Of a DNA stretch of 64,000 nt, positions 34,981 to 47,760 are shown piece after piece. Source of the stretch: Datisca glomerata (lineage: Eukaryota > Streptophyta > Magnoliopsida > Cucurbitales > Datiscaceae). The notes under the pieces were generated by a model. The model saw only the letters and a program-made list of their open reading frames with translations, was not told the origin of the DNA and ran no database searches. Position 1 is the first letter of the stretch; the number at the start of each line of letters is the position of its first letter. Both the position numbers and the translations under genes were made by a program. The stretch spans positions 1,552,237 through 1,616,236 of the forward strand of contig QANY01013337.1 in the NCBI GenBank assembly GCA_003255025.1, in the 5' to 3' direction.

Positions 34981-36730
34981 ATTTAATACACATCAATTCT
35001 ATGAGCATATGTAGATTGGGCTGAATTCTGAGTAGTCATGAACTCATATGCATGTCTACTGGATCTTTTGATTCACTCGTTAAAATTTGTTTAGAAAACA
35101 GGCTAGTGACTTTTGTTTTGGAGATTCAATAATATGGGTAGTTATGAACATGATCTTACAAGATTTGGAATCCAAGCTTTTCTAACGGATCGTATATTAG
35201 TTCTCTTAAGTGTTAATTTTGGAACTGAATGATTATTGAGCTCAAATTTATAATAATGTTATAAATTAGTTATTCACTAGTGAATTAATATACTTAAGGA
35301 TCAAGAGGTAATTAAAAAGGTAAAACGGTAATTTTAACCAGTTCTAATTTGTGAGCCAATAATTGGATGACAAAATTACATGAAATGATTATATCAGTAG
35401 ACCAAATGATAACACTCTGTAAATACATTCTATAATCTTTAATAGTGGAATTTCATATTTATAGTGGAGTAATAATGAAATTAATAAATAATATTATTTA
35501 ATTAGAGAGTTTAATTAATAATCTGGTTTATTGTAGCTTAGGATTATAGGTCAATGGTTTCCAAGTCACCTGTGTACTATGCACTCTAGGGTGTGAATAT
35601 TTCATGACATGAGAAAATGGCTTACTTGCAAATGAATTTTTATTCTGGAACAGCTACATAATTATCAGAATTAATATATATATATAATTATCAATTTTTT
35701 AATTATCGATAAGTGAGATAAAATATCTAATTTATGAAATTAGATAATTAAATTATTATTAGATAATTAATTTAGATAAACTAAATCTGCTATTTATGAA
35801 ATAACAGATAATTTAGTTGATATCGTTAACCATATATGTTAATTTTGAATTAAAAAATATCTAGATATTTAATTTGATTAAAATAAATATTTAATACGCA
35901 GTAATGGCCACGTGTCAACCACTGATTGGATATCAGAGATTGACATGAACAACTGTAGTGCCATGTGACACAGTAGTGGGTGTGCAACACTGTAGTACCA
36001 CATGACACTGCAGTGGTGCCGTGAGGCACAGTACTACCTCACGGCACACTGCAGTGCCATGTGACACTGCACTTGTGCACAATAGCAACGAGCCTTACTG
36101 CTATGTACAAATTTATAATTAAATATTATTTCAATTATCTGAAAATATTTGACACACCATTATCAAGAAAAATATACAGATATTATTCTGATGACCTAAG
36201 ATAATGAATTAGTTCAATAAGTTGAATCAGAGAATTAATTCATCAATCAAAAGTTGAGAGAATAATACATTTCTCAAAAAGTGTTTTTTCTACGATTAAG
36301 AGTTAATCAAAATCTCTAAAAGAATCATCATCACGTTGTTTTAGAGAATCGTCTCACAAAAGTCATTTTCAATAAAATCTCTAGATCTCATGTATTGAGT
36401 ACATCTAGAGACAGAAAAAGTATTTTCGTTATATTCTACATACCTACACACGTTCTAGTGCACGATGATTGACTTGGAAAGATCTTGGTGTGGATCTCGG
36501 AGTCTGTTGATCGTTGGAACGATTTTGTGGGAATAGAGAATCGATTGGTTTCTCTAGGATGCTTGATTTAGACTACAAGAGATATATAATTCACAATCTG
36601 TATGTTGTTAATTTAATATATAAATATATAATGATCCTGACTGATTGAAAAAAATTTCAATAATTTTTTTTGTTGGTTATCGTAGCGTTGCGCGAATTTA
36701 TTTTATTAAAAGATTCAATTTTTATTAAAA
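34980..36730. repeat. LTR-like or non-coding retroelement repeat
   Basis: No ORF is present. The text resembles long non-coding plant LTRs: alternating TTAATTAAATAATATT runs, a structured region with hairpins (35940-36090), and a GATCTTGGTGTGGATCTCGG / TTGATCGTTGGAACGATTTT section near the right end. 35250-35500 has a diverged relative at 49500-49727. TG/CA borders were not fixed. Confidence 0.4.
35945..36085. repeat. Hairpin-rich segment with CAGTGCCATGTGACA repeats
   Basis: Multiple copies of (C)AGT(G/A)CC(A/G)(T/C)(G/A)TGACAC occur on both strands. The strongest hairpin has 11-base perfect arms, GTGCCGTGAGG and CCTCACGGCAC, with a 10-base loop (about 36016-36047). Confidence 0.75.
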
Positions 36731-38880
36731 ATTTAATTTTTAAAATGACCATGCGCCACTGATTGAAAAAACCCTCGTAAGCACACACCAAAGTTTCTAA
36801 TACTCCTTGTAAGTATTAACGGCTATCTCGAAGAGACATGGTTGAGTTTCCAGTCATTTCATGATCGTTGTGAGGTGTAGACCACAGAATTGCGTAACCT
36901 GCAAGGGAAAACAATGCCATTTTCGGTCTGCACACCACGAACCTGACCTTTTGTTAAAAAGCAATTTTTGTGGCCATCAAAACCTTTTTGGAACCCCCCT
37001 CACACACGCGCAACAAATGTTTCATCTCTAAAATAACATAAATAAGAAGAAATTACAGGTTAAAGTTTTACCCAAATCCTCCCTCAACCGTCAAAGCTCC
37101 ATCTTCCTCGCATCCACCATCTCCGTTAAACCAAAGAGAAAAACAACAGTGAAGTCACAGAAGAAAGGAAAGAAAGAAAAATACTCAAAACATATTTTAG
37201 AACTTGCATCCCAAGCCAAATAAAACATCTTAAACAAAGTGCTCAAAACCCATCTATCAATCTCTCTCATGGCATTTTTCATCTGATTCTCTTTGCAAAC
37301 TTGTAGATCGGAAGAGGTGAGGCCGAATTTGGGCTTTGGGTGCTTGGTTGAGGCAACGACGACCTTCACGGTGGCGGTGACTTCTTGGCGATGCAACTCT
37401 AAGGCGAACTCGCGGGGTCTGAAGGAGAGATGACCACCGTGAAGAGAAAGAGAGATAGAGAGAGAGAGAGAGGGAGAGAGAGAGAGAGAGGCTTTGCTCG
37501 ACAATGGGTTGTTCACGTGCCTTAATTTTTTGTTATGGGAAGTCGAATGAAAGAGGAGAAAATGAGAAAGAGGTTGAGTTTTAGGGGTTTTTTGGTTATG
37601 AGAAAGGAGAAATCAAATGAGAGAGGAGGAAAGGAGAGAGGGAAAGTGAAAGAAAGAAGGGCTACCTCTTTCTCCAGTTGCAAAGCAATTTTATCTTTAA
37701 ACTCATCTAATGGCTGAGATTATTCTGATCAGATTTAACGATCAAGATTAATCCCAGTATCAATGCTGAGAAATTTTTTTTGGCATTAGAGAGTTATACC
37801 ATTTTGAAAGGATATAAGGTTATGCCAGTTTGAATTTGAGCTGTTAGAGTAAAGTTTTTTTTTGTCTAATGCTGATCGCAGTTAAAGGCTGTGTAATTCT
37901 GTTATTTTCCTGTCTTTATGTTAGCTTACAAGGGTTTTATTTAAGGAATTGAAACTATAAATTGTTCTAACTTGAATTTTAAATTAATTTATGAACAGAA
38001 AAATAATTTTGTTAATAAATGATAAATTGGTCAGTGGCAGGATGCATTCATTAATTTAGATTTTAGTTTATTTTTACATATTCAATACGAGTTATAACTC
38101 AATGCATGTATGAAAGTAAATACGTGTACATGTACATATTTATTTACATAATATATGTATCATGACTTTAGATGTTAAATGATTGTTATTATATATAAAA
38201 TATACAGAATATTTATATACATATATAATCAGAATTTTTATATAGTTTGAATTTGTTCATAAGACTCTACTGTAATGTGGTCAACACTGTAACTATCATT
38301 TTTCTAATGGTCAACTAAGTCGTTACCGAAACGTTCCGACAAAGGAGCTCTCACATGCAGCTGTTAGTATTTCCCAATTATGCAAGAGCAGAAAAAAATA
38401 TAATAATAATAAAAGATGAACGTCTAGTTACACAGTACAAAGGTAGAGCGAAAGCGTAAAGGCCAGCAGTATACGCGGATCCTACTTCATAGGTTACTTT
38501 CTCTCTCTAAACAGACTCTCTGACTGTCACCCACTTGTTCTTTACTTGGATGGATCAAACCAGTGAAGAAGTGAGAGGGGGCAAAGTCTTTTAGTTCGGA
38601 ACCAAATCCACAGACCCCAACAAAACACAAAAAGAAATAACTCTCAATTTCTTCAATTTATTTTCTAATTGTCATTACCAGTTTCGTTTCATCACATTTA
38701 TTACTCTCTCTTTCTCTTTCACCAACTCCGGTTGGGGTACAGCCCAGTGCCACCACAAACCCTGGGCCCCATCCCATCTCTTTCCATCTTTCTTTTCAAT
38801 CACACAATCACACAACGGAGTCTCTTCTGGATCTCTCTTTCCCACTTCTCTATTACGCGTCGGTGCCCTCTTTTACTCAT
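36730..38880. other. Region upstream of CESA, no gene seen
   Basis: It contains a GA tract (37441-37491) and AT-rich DNA. The minus-strand frame 37516-37091 reads through the GA tract as a Ser/Leu run and has no recognisable domain. The proximal CESA promoter should lie in the right-hand part (about 37900-38880), but I see no motif that fixes the transcription start. Confidence 0.4.
37441..37491. repeat. GA microsatellite
   Basis: GAGAGA runs are interrupted by AGATAG and AGGG. The tract lies 1.8 kb upstream of the CESA start. Confidence 0.9.
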
Positions 38881-38883
38881 TTG

Positions 38884-38935
<52 letters not shown>

Positions 38936-38936
38936 G
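38884..38936 (+). repeat. CT microsatellite in the probable CESA 5' UTR
   Basis: About 52 bases of CT repeats with one TTT interruption lie roughly 330 bases before the CESA start codon. CT-rich leaders are common in plant genes and can affect expression. Whether this one is transcribed is inferred from position. Confidence 0.85.
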
Positions 38937-39261
38937 CATTGGCGTAGATTATGAGCAGCCAGGTTGTTCTGAGGACCTGGCTTGTAAAGGAATCATCAGG
39001 GGGACTTGCACACTCCTAAAGTTTCTTTTCTTTGTATCTGAAAAATACCCATTTCCCCCATTTTCCATTTCTTCTGCTTTTTTCCCTCTATATGTGGGTC
39101 AGTTAGTTGTTGTCGTCTGATGGGCGAGGAGCTGAGGAGTTTCGGAGCAAAAGTGGGTTATATTGTCGACTAGAGGGAACCAGGGCCAGTGGGAGATCGG
39201 TTCCTGAGTTGGGTTTTGATTTTTTCTTGATTTGAGGAGCTAGATTTGTTGAATGAAAGTC

Positions 39262-42200
39262 ATGGATACAGGTGGTAGACTCATTGCTGGGTCTCACAAT
39301 AGAAATGAGTTTGTTCTGATCAACGCTGAGGAAAGTGGACGGGTATTATTCTCAATCTCTCTGTTTGCACTCTCTCTTCGCTGATTATGGTAACGCATTT
39401 GGCCTCCTTTTTTAATAACCAGGAAGTGAACATGCGGTTTTCGGATTTCGTTTTTTTTTTAATGTCATGCTCGAAATATCTAGCTATGTGTTGGGATGTT
39501 GGTGATTGCTCTTGGCTAATATTGGTTTCCCTCTTCATATTTAGAGATTCAATTCATTTGTAATTCGGTAATTCATCAAAATTTCTGTTAATTGCCTTTT
39601 CCGTTCAATTGAAAAACGTAAATCAGCTTGAAAGTATGATAATGTTTATTTCTAAATATAATATAAGACTCGATGTTTACGCACTGATGAAATAATAGGA
39701 AGGATAATCAATGATCTCAGGTACGTAAGCTTAGTTTCAAGAATTGATAGATATACCAAAGTTTCGTACTTTGATTTTAAGAAGTTAAAATTTGAATTTT
39801 CGGTGACTAAATTTTGTTTGCTTGGTTCTACTAAAGTCCATTTCTCATTAAAGCTCTTATTTCATAAATCTTTGTAACTTTTGGTCTCTTCAGATAAAGT
39901 CTGTGAAAGAATTGAGCGGACAAAACTGTCAAATTTGCGGGGACGAGATTGAAATTACCCCAGAAGGAGAGCAATTTGTTGCCTGTAATGAATGTGCTTT
40001 CCCTGTCTGTAGACCTTGCTATGAGTACGAGAGAAGAGAGGGGAATCAATCTTGCCCTCAGTGTAAAACCAGATACAAACGCATCAAAGGTGGGAATTGG
40101 GATTGTTTCTTTCTGCATTTAATTTGCAGATTTCTGCCACGTTAAGTTGGGATTTTCTCTTACTAGGATTTTAATTGCAGGTAGTCCTAGGGTTGAAGGA
40201 GACGAAGAGGAGGACGACATTGATGATTTGGACAATGAGTTTGAGTATGGAAACTTTGTTGCTTCGGGTCCAGAGCAAGTTGCCGAGGCAATGCTCACAG
40301 GGCGACTTAATACAGGTCGTGGGTCCCACTCTAATATGCCGATAAGCATGGAGAATGAATCTTCTTCCCTTGGTACCAACATCCCTCTGCTAACCTATGG
40401 TGAGGAGGTAAACTTGGTTTGACACTGTTGACTACCCCTTTTGTTCAAATTCATGTCCATTGAATCTATTTCGTTCAAGTGATGAAAATCGAGCTTGCTT
40501 TGTTTTGTAGGATTATGAGATATCTTCTAATCGACATGCTCTTATCATACCGTCTTCTATCGGTCATGGAAACAGAGTTCATCCAATGCCTTCTGCTGAT
40601 TCATCTTCACCTTGTAAGTCCTTAAAGTACATAAAATCTTATACCGATGTCGTAATTTTAATTATGCATCACTCACTTTGTTCAACCTCATGGTTTATGT
40701 ATTGTAGTGCAACCCAGACCAATGGTTCCCCAGAAAGACATTGCAGTGTATGGATATGGGAGTGTGGCATGGAAAGATCGAATGGAAGAGTGGAAGAAAA
40801 GGCAAAATGAGAAACTCCAGGTGGTTAAGCACCAAGGAGACGATGATCTGGATGATCCTGATTTGCCCATGTGAATGACTGTTCTATTCATATGTAGTTT
40901 TTGTTAAATTCCTCTCTTTTTTTCCTGGAACAGATGTATTATGTCTAACCACTTACCATTTCTGTTCATTTACACAAACAGGATGGATGAAGGAAGGCAG
41001 CCACTCTCAAGAAAGCTACCTGTCCCTTCAAGCAAGATCAATCCTTACAGATTAATCATAATTCTCCGTCTCATTGTCCTTGGCGTCTTTTTCCATTATA
41101 GAATTCTTCATCCAGTTAATGATGCATATGGCTTGTGGTTGACTTCTGTTATATGTGAAATTTGGTTTGCTATATCATGGATTCTTGACCAGTTCCCTAA
41201 ATGGCAACCAATTCTTCGAGAAACTTATCTGGATCGGCTATCACTGAGGTAAAGAAGGAACTGCCTGTCTAATATCTCGTTTTACATATATCTCCTTAAC
41301 TTCTCGTGACTTCTTTTTATCTTGGATTGGTAGTAATTATATGATACTTACATTCTTAGGTATGAGAAAGAAGGAAAACTTTCTGGGTTGGCAAATATTG
41401 ACATCTTTGTAAGTACAGTTGATCCGCTGAAAGAACCTCCTCTAATTACTGCAAACACGGTTCTTTCAATCCTGGCAGTTGATTATCCGGTCGATAAAGT
41501 TGCATGCTATGTGTCAGATGATGGTGCTGCGATGCTAACCTTTGAAGCACTTTCTGAGACGTCTGAGTTTGCTAGAAAATGGGTACCTTTCTGCAAAAAG
41601 TTTAACATTGAGCCACGGGCACCAGAATGGTACTTTTCTCAGAAGATCGATTATTTGAAAAACAAAGTTCATCCAGCATTTGTCAGAGAAAGGCGTGCAA
41701 TGAAGGTTTGTATCTTTATATATGCATTTCACTTTAGATTAACGTCATCTTTTTTTACCATTCCATACACCATAATCTTTAGCTCACAGATTTCATATTT
41801 ATTGTTGATTGAAACAGAGAGATTATGAAGAATTCAAAGTGAGGATTAACAGTTTAGTTGCGATGGCACAAAAAGTTCCTGAGGACGGCTGGACAATGCA
41901 GGATGGGACTTCATGGCCCGGAAACAATGTGCGAGATCATCCTGGCATGATTCAGGTGATTTTATTTTCTTCCTACTAATACTGGTATGTATATCAGATC
42001 ATGACAAACTTACATCAGGTCCTCGAGTCCACTTTCATTTTATGCTACTTTGTGGATGCTGTTACACACCGATATTAAAAAAGAAAGCTTATATTCTTCT
42101 TTCAAGATAAAGGACTTATAAAGCCAAAGAAAGTTGCTATTTTATGTATGATCAAGCGTGTTACGCCCTTGATGTTTCATGGAATGTTGCATATATGATC

Positions 42201-45192
42201 ATTTCAAGCGCTAGTTACAACTCATGCAATCTCGTAAAAATTGTTCTATACTTAATTTCTGCTAGCTAGAACTTTGTCAATTTACTGTTTATGGGATCAA
42301 GATAACTCTAATGTAAAAGGGTTCCAAATTCTAATGAGTCCATTGCTATATATTTCATGGAGAGTAGTAGAGGTTTTAATCTTCTGACGTTCTCTTGTAA
42401 GAAATAAAGATATATTTTTAATTTTGCAGGTCTTCCTTGGTCACAGTGGTGTTCGTGATTGTGAAGGAAATGAGTTACCACGTCTGGTTTATGTTTCTCG
42501 TGAAAAGAGACCAGGATTTGTACACCATAAAAAGGCTGGGGCCATGAATTCCCTGGTATGTTATTCAAAGCTTTAATCTCTATCTCCACATTGGCATGCT
42601 CAATATTTTTCTAGATAATCTTTTTTCCTTTGTTAACTTTTGAACTAACATAATCTAGGACCATAATTTCTCACCTTTTCACTTTTTATTTGTACTCAGG
42701 TGCGGGTCTCAGCTGTTCTTTCAAATGCTCCTTATCTTTTGAACGTTGACTGTGATCATTATATCAATAACAGCAAGGCACTTAGAGAAGCCATGTGTTT
42801 CATGATGGACCCTCAATCGGGGAAGAAAGTTTGCTATGTGCAGTTTCCTCAGAGGTTTGATGGGATCGATCGTCATGATAGATACTCAAATCGAAATGTT
42901 GTTTTCTTTGATGTACGTGTATCTATATGTATATTTGTCCATCTTTTCTTTCTTTTGTTTTTTTAACATGCTAATGAAAAAGGTTTGTTTTTGTAAAACA
43001 GATCAATCTAAAAGGATTGGATGGAATACAAGGGCCAATATATGTTGGAACTGGGTGCGTTTTCAGACGACAAGCACTATATGGATTTGATGCGCCCGCC
43101 AAGAAGAAACCTCCTAGTAAAACCTGTAATTGTTTGCCTAAATGGTGCTGTCTATGTTGTGGATCTAGAAAGATCAAGAAGGGGAAATCAAAGAATGAAA
43201 AAAAGAAGAAATCCAAGCAAAGGGAAGCTTCAAAGCAGATACATGCACTTGAAAATATCGAAGAAGGAATTGAAAGCAAGGGTAAGACTGCACAAGTTTG
43301 TCTGACAAAAGATATATCTTTGGAAAGTAAGTATTCATAATATTGATTAATCTTTGCAGAACTTATCACCAAAACATCATCTGAAATATCCCAAATAAAA
43401 TTGGAGAAAAAGTTCGGGCAGTCTCCTGTATTTGTTGCTTCCACACTACTCGAAAACGGTGGAGTACCTCAGGATGTAAGTCCTGCATCGCTGTTGAGAG
43501 AGGCTATTCAAGTGATTAGTTGCGGGTATGAAGATAAAACAGAATGGGGGAAAGAGGTAAAACGAAAAAATGGCTACAATCCTTTAAACCGAGATTATCT
43601 CTATTTTATTTTTTCTCTAAACTTAACATAATACAGGTTGGGTGGATATATGGTTCAGTTACTGAGGACATCCTAACTGGATTTAAGATGCATTGTCATG
43701 GCTGGCGATCTGTGTACTGTATACCAAAACGGCCGGCATTTAAGGGTTCTGCTCCTATCAACCTTTCAGATCGTCTACACCAAGTTCTTCGATGGGCACT
43801 TGGTTCTGTTGAGATTTTATTGAGCAAACATTGTCCGGTATGGTATGGCTATGGGGGTGGGTTAAAGTGGTTGGAACGATTCTCGTATATAAACTCAGTT
43901 GTCTATCCCTTGACGTCCATACCCTTGATCGTTTACTGTAGCCTTCCAGCCATTTGTCTCCTCACTGGAAAGTTTATTGTTCCGGAGGTAAGTAGACCAC
44001 TTTCATTATTCAAAGCTAGTTCATAATTTATAACATTCGACAATTGATGGACTGCCATGATATGAGCTGCTCTGATTTTTTGGGTTTGTTTTGTTCTGTT
44101 AGTTTTGTTTAATCCTTATTTCGACATTGTCTGTTTATCTATTTGTTCCATATCATATGGATGGTTGATCTACAAAACCAAATTCAAGGGTTAAGTGAGA
44201 CCTCAAGTTCTGAACATTTTTCAAACTTAAGGCCTATTCAGGACCTGTTCCTTCTTTGCCACATCTTGCTTCTTTCACGCTCCTGAAAACTTCCTCTGTA
44301 ACTTGTCTTGAGAAAACATTTTTCTAGTGGCACTACTTTAACCGACAATAATACTTAAGATCTTTGTTTTTATTACTCTCTGCAATTCAAATCAACTTTT
44401 CCCTGTATTTCAAAACATTTATTAAGGAACGGGTGTTCCTTGGAAAAGTAGTGCTTCCAAGTAAAAAGAAATAGTGTTTCAAGCAAAAAACTTTAAACAG
44501 TTTAAATGGTTGAGTCCTACATTTCAGGTTGGGTAGAAAATTAAGTCGTGCATCTTAATTTTAACTGATAATCCAGGCCTTTTGCTAACTCAAGTTTCTT
44601 AAATATTCAGATTAGCAACTATGCCAGTATCGTTTTCATAGCACTCTTTGTATCTATAGCAGCAACTGGTATCCTCGAGATGCAGTGGGGTGGGGTCGGG
44701 ATCGATGACTGGTGGAGAAACGAGCAGTTCTGGGTAATAGGAGGCGTTTCTTCACATCTCTTTGCTCTTTTCCAAGGTCTTCTCAAAGTTCTGGCTGGAG
44801 TTGACACAAACTTCACTGTCACATCCAAAGCAGCCGATGACGGGGAATTTTCTGAACTCTACATCTTCAAGTGGACCACATTACTCATTCCACCCACAAC
44901 TTTATTAATCATAAACATCATCGGGGTTGTGGTTGGTATCTCGGAAGCTATCAATAACGGGTACGATTCTTGGGGCCCACTTTTTGGAAGGCTATTTTTC
45001 GCTTTCTGGGTCATTGTCCATCTCTACCCTTTCCTCAAGGGATTACTTGGTAAACAAGATAGGTTACCCACCATTATTGTTGTTTGGTCAATTCTGCTAG
45101 CCTCGATCTTAACTCTCGTTTGGGTTCGAATAAATCCATTTGTGTCTAGAGACGGTCCCGTGTTAGAAGTTTGCGGGTTGAACTGTGATTAG
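39262..45192 (+). CDS. CESA6-like: Cellulose synthase A catalytic subunit, CESA6-like
   Basis: Polymerises UDP-glucose into beta-1,4-glucan in the plasma-membrane rosette complex. Exons: 39262-39342, 39894-40089, 40181-40407, 40511-40613, 40708-40870, 40982-41248, 41360-41705, 41818-41955, 42430-42555, 42700-42912, 43002-43281, 43360-43556, 43637-43987, 44611-45192. All introns are GT-AG; 3270 nt, 1089 aa. RING-type zinc finger with eight Cys (39-84); two N-terminal membrane helices (about 280-330); DDG 399-401; DCD 566-568; class-specific region with Cys cluster 662-673; TED 788-790; QVLRW 828-832; FxVTxK 964-969; C-terminal membrane block. All catalytic motifs are intact. The [17 protein letters not shown] start and GLNCD end place it with CESA2/5/6/9 of primary walls. 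An in-frame upstream ATG (39253) is in weaker context. Clade call is by eye. Confidence 0.97.
39343..39893 (+). other. CESA intron 1, the longest 5' intron (551 bp)
   Basis: A GT-AG intron after codon 27, between the short first exon and the zinc-finger exon, ends TCTTCAG. Its phase (0) and position match the usual CESA gene structure as I know it. Other long introns are 8 (41956-42429, 474 bp) and 13 (43988-44610, 623 bp); the rest are about 80-145 bp. Confidence 0.85.
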
Positions 45193-46670
45193 GAGACACA
45201 GAATAAGAAGTTTACTTGCATTGAGTGTCTAGACACAGTAAGGATTTGAGTTGGGATGGTTGTGGGTTTTAAATTTTCTGATGATTTGTGAGAACACAAA
45301 AAGTCTTCAGAGAGATTGATTACCACTGATTTTTGTTGGAAGAAATATGCAGTTTTTGATGTGTAGATATAAAATGGGTTGGGGACTCAGAAGTGCTTAT
45401 TTTGTTCTATATAATTTTTTTAATTGATTCTTTCATTGCATTAATAGGGTAATCTATCTTTTTGTTGAGTTTCTGTATCCTTCAGAGCATAAGAATTTAT
45501 AACTCATGGGGATTCTTATAGACGACTCATTCTTTATGTATTAGTCTTCTTCTGGCTACTGGACTTGTATTTATTTTCTTTAGTTAAAAAGTTACTAAGT
45601 ATTTGTGCGTAGTTTTTCTTTTTTACTTCTCTGTTTCTACTTGTATTATGTGATATATTGGTCACACTAGACTGCAATTTTATTTTAAGATGCAATTATA
45701 ATATGGATTTCCTTAAGGAATGGGTGGAGGGGACTCAATTATTGCCTAGTGGGGCAGCCTCACTTGGCCTTGGAAATAATACCAAAACATCACATGTGAA
45801 ATATCTCCGATTACTGTCATTCTACTGTTGTCTCGTAACGGGATGATCCCATTCTCGGATCACTTCACAAAGAACTCACAGACGGAGTGATTAAGTGTGT
45901 GATCACTCCAGATACCAATATCGGGCATTTTCCATTTACGTTCTATCATGCGCTAAAATAATTTTATTCACTTTAATGTCTTTTACAGAATAACAAGACA
46001 TCGTCGTGAATGGATTGCTTTTCATGTAAATGGCTTACTACTTCCGTTAACTAACTGCTCTTCATGTTGCCTAGCTTCACCACCAACTCCTTTTCACCAC
46101 GTTTACCATAAGCATCCTAATCCATGTTCTTGAATCTCTCTTTTTTGTGTGGTTTTTATACCATACCAAAATTTTGGGAAAATAATTGCCCTCAGATTAT
46201 CAAAAAATCTGCGCCGTCTTCCAATCCTCCTTCGGCGTTTCTTAAAACCCTAGAACTGAAAAATAATGGAATCTTTCAAAATAATACTCTTCAAAGTAGT
46301 TAGTTGGAGACATAAATAAGATGATTTTCGGAGGGGGCTGGAGAGAAGTGAAAAATAGGAGCCGAGTTTGGATGTGGGAAGATGTTTGATATTGGTATTT
46401 GGTAAGATAATATAATATATATTCATGATAAATAATTATCACAGATGATATATAAAAATATATATTACGGTATATTAATAGTATATTAAAATATCCTAAG
46501 ATAAAAAAAATATACAATAATATACTCGTACATAAAATATTTACAGTTTTATCTAAAAAAAATTACAGTTTCGATCATGCTTGCAAATATAATTTTTTTT
46601 TGTCATCCTCTTATTTATGTTTTAAAAATAGACTACTTCTTAATTGAGCCTTATATATATATATATATCA
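45193..46670 (+). other. CESA 3' UTR and downstream intergenic DNA
   Basis: The CESA 3' UTR should occupy the first few hundred bases after the TAG, but I see no decisive polyadenylation signal. Further on, 45700-45960 is somewhat GC-richer without a recognisable gene. 46240-46670 is AT-rich with a TA run at about 46652-46668. Confidence 0.4.
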
Positions 46671-46896
46671 ATGTGTAACTGTTAAAGCTGAGGAAGCACT
46701 CACTGTAGGCCACAGTAAGTTCAGGAAACAATCAATAAACACTGAGTGGAACGTCACCCAAGTCGCATCTGGGTAAGGTCCGTTGAGTAGAGATTGCGTT
46801 AGGACCGTTGGACCCTGTAAAACGTTGACAGACCTGCTCAGTGTGAGTTATTTTGTTATCTGAACTGACTGAACCAACAGTGTTTAGCCGCTTCAG
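46671..46896 (+). other. Possible pararetroviral leader upstream of the inverted repeat
   Basis: No ORF is present. The stretch contains GGTCCGTTGAGTAG and GGACCGTTGGACC phrases (about 46777-46815) and leads directly into the primer-binding site, so it may be viral or LTR-like leader DNA. It is not repeated on the far side of the palindrome. Confidence 0.3.
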
Positions 46897-46925
46897 TTGA
46901 TGGGTGCGCGTTGGTTAGCCCCAAG

Positions 46926-46943
46926 TTGGTATCAGAGCCATGG
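46926..46943 (+). promoter_or_regulatory. tRNA-Met primer-binding site (left arm)
   Basis: TTGGTATCAGAGCCATGG contains TGGTATCAGAGC, the complement of the 3' end of plant initiator tRNA-Met used by caulimovirids to start minus-strand synthesis. The mirrored site in the right arm (48545-48528) reads TGGTATCAGAGTCATGG. Confidence 0.8.
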
Positions 46944-47007
46944 TTAGTCTTGGTTATAATACTGTTTATATCCTCTTTACATTAGGCATACATGGTCACA
47001 CACACAC

Positions 47008-47760
47008 ATGTTTGACCTTAGCTCTGCATCTATACAATCCATAGCTAATACAGTAACCTCTACATATGAGGTAACCAGATTAATTGCATATCAAGATGTA
47101 AAAAAATTCTTAGATAAATGGACTATACCTAAGGTAAAACCTGAAACAATATATAAAATTGGACCATTTGATTTTACTAGCTGTAAAATCATAAAAACAT
47201 TTGAATATGCCATCCCATTACAGCATAATGATGATGTTTTATATCTGTTGCATTTGCATGATTTATATCCATTCATGTAAAAATATAAATAAGTGCATAT
47301 AGGCTTAGTGAAAATTACATTAAAACCTTTAACTCTGTTAGGAGAGAACACCAACATACAGTGCACCCTTTGAGATGGTATGTGTCTGAACTGGAAAGCT
47401 TCCCTTATGGTAGCCATAAAGACTAGCTTATCTCATGGACCTGTTTATTTTAAAATTTATCCGAATTTAAGTATTGCACTGTCTGACAGCAACCTAGCCA
47501 AAGTTACTTGAATTGCGAGTTCAATCACATGGCTATGATTATCTTCCAGGATCATCTCTATTTGCTATCCTTTTTAGGATTCATCTTAAGGTTTTGACAA
47601 CCTTGAATCCATACACCAGAAAGCAAAGTGAGCAAGGACATACAATCCTTATTGATGCTAATCTGTTTAACAGCCAAGTGGCTGAACCCCTATACTGAGG
47701 TTCCAGACGACCAACCATCAGGTTAGGTAGAAAATTTGTCAAGTGTCAGGAAAGGTGATG
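47008..47760 (+). pseudogene. Caulimovirid-like movement protein fragment (left arm)
   Basis: The frame 47008-47280 (90 aa) starts MFDLSSASIQSIANTV. After a stop, further frames carry SLSHGPVYF and YPNLSIALSDSNLAK (about 47430-47500). These align with the movement-protein frame at 63245 (NAPIHFDCFSDLSVSLANPH), which shows the same family but another lineage. The protein would move virions or nucleoprotein through plasmodesmata. Stops at 47278, in the following frame and elsewhere disable it. Confidence 0.65.

Noticed and set aside
37091..37516. 141-aa minus-strand frame upstream of CESA
   Set aside because: Its first part is a translated GA/CT microsatellite and the rest has no recognisable domain. 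There is no sign of a gene.
43017..43340. Separate 107-aa gene in the CESA region
   Set aside because: It is CESA exon 11 read into its intron. The splice sites at 43002 and 43282 account for it.
46926..46943. Possible tRNA-Met gene
   Set aside because: Only the primer-binding complement is present. There is no cloverleaf or anticodon arm.
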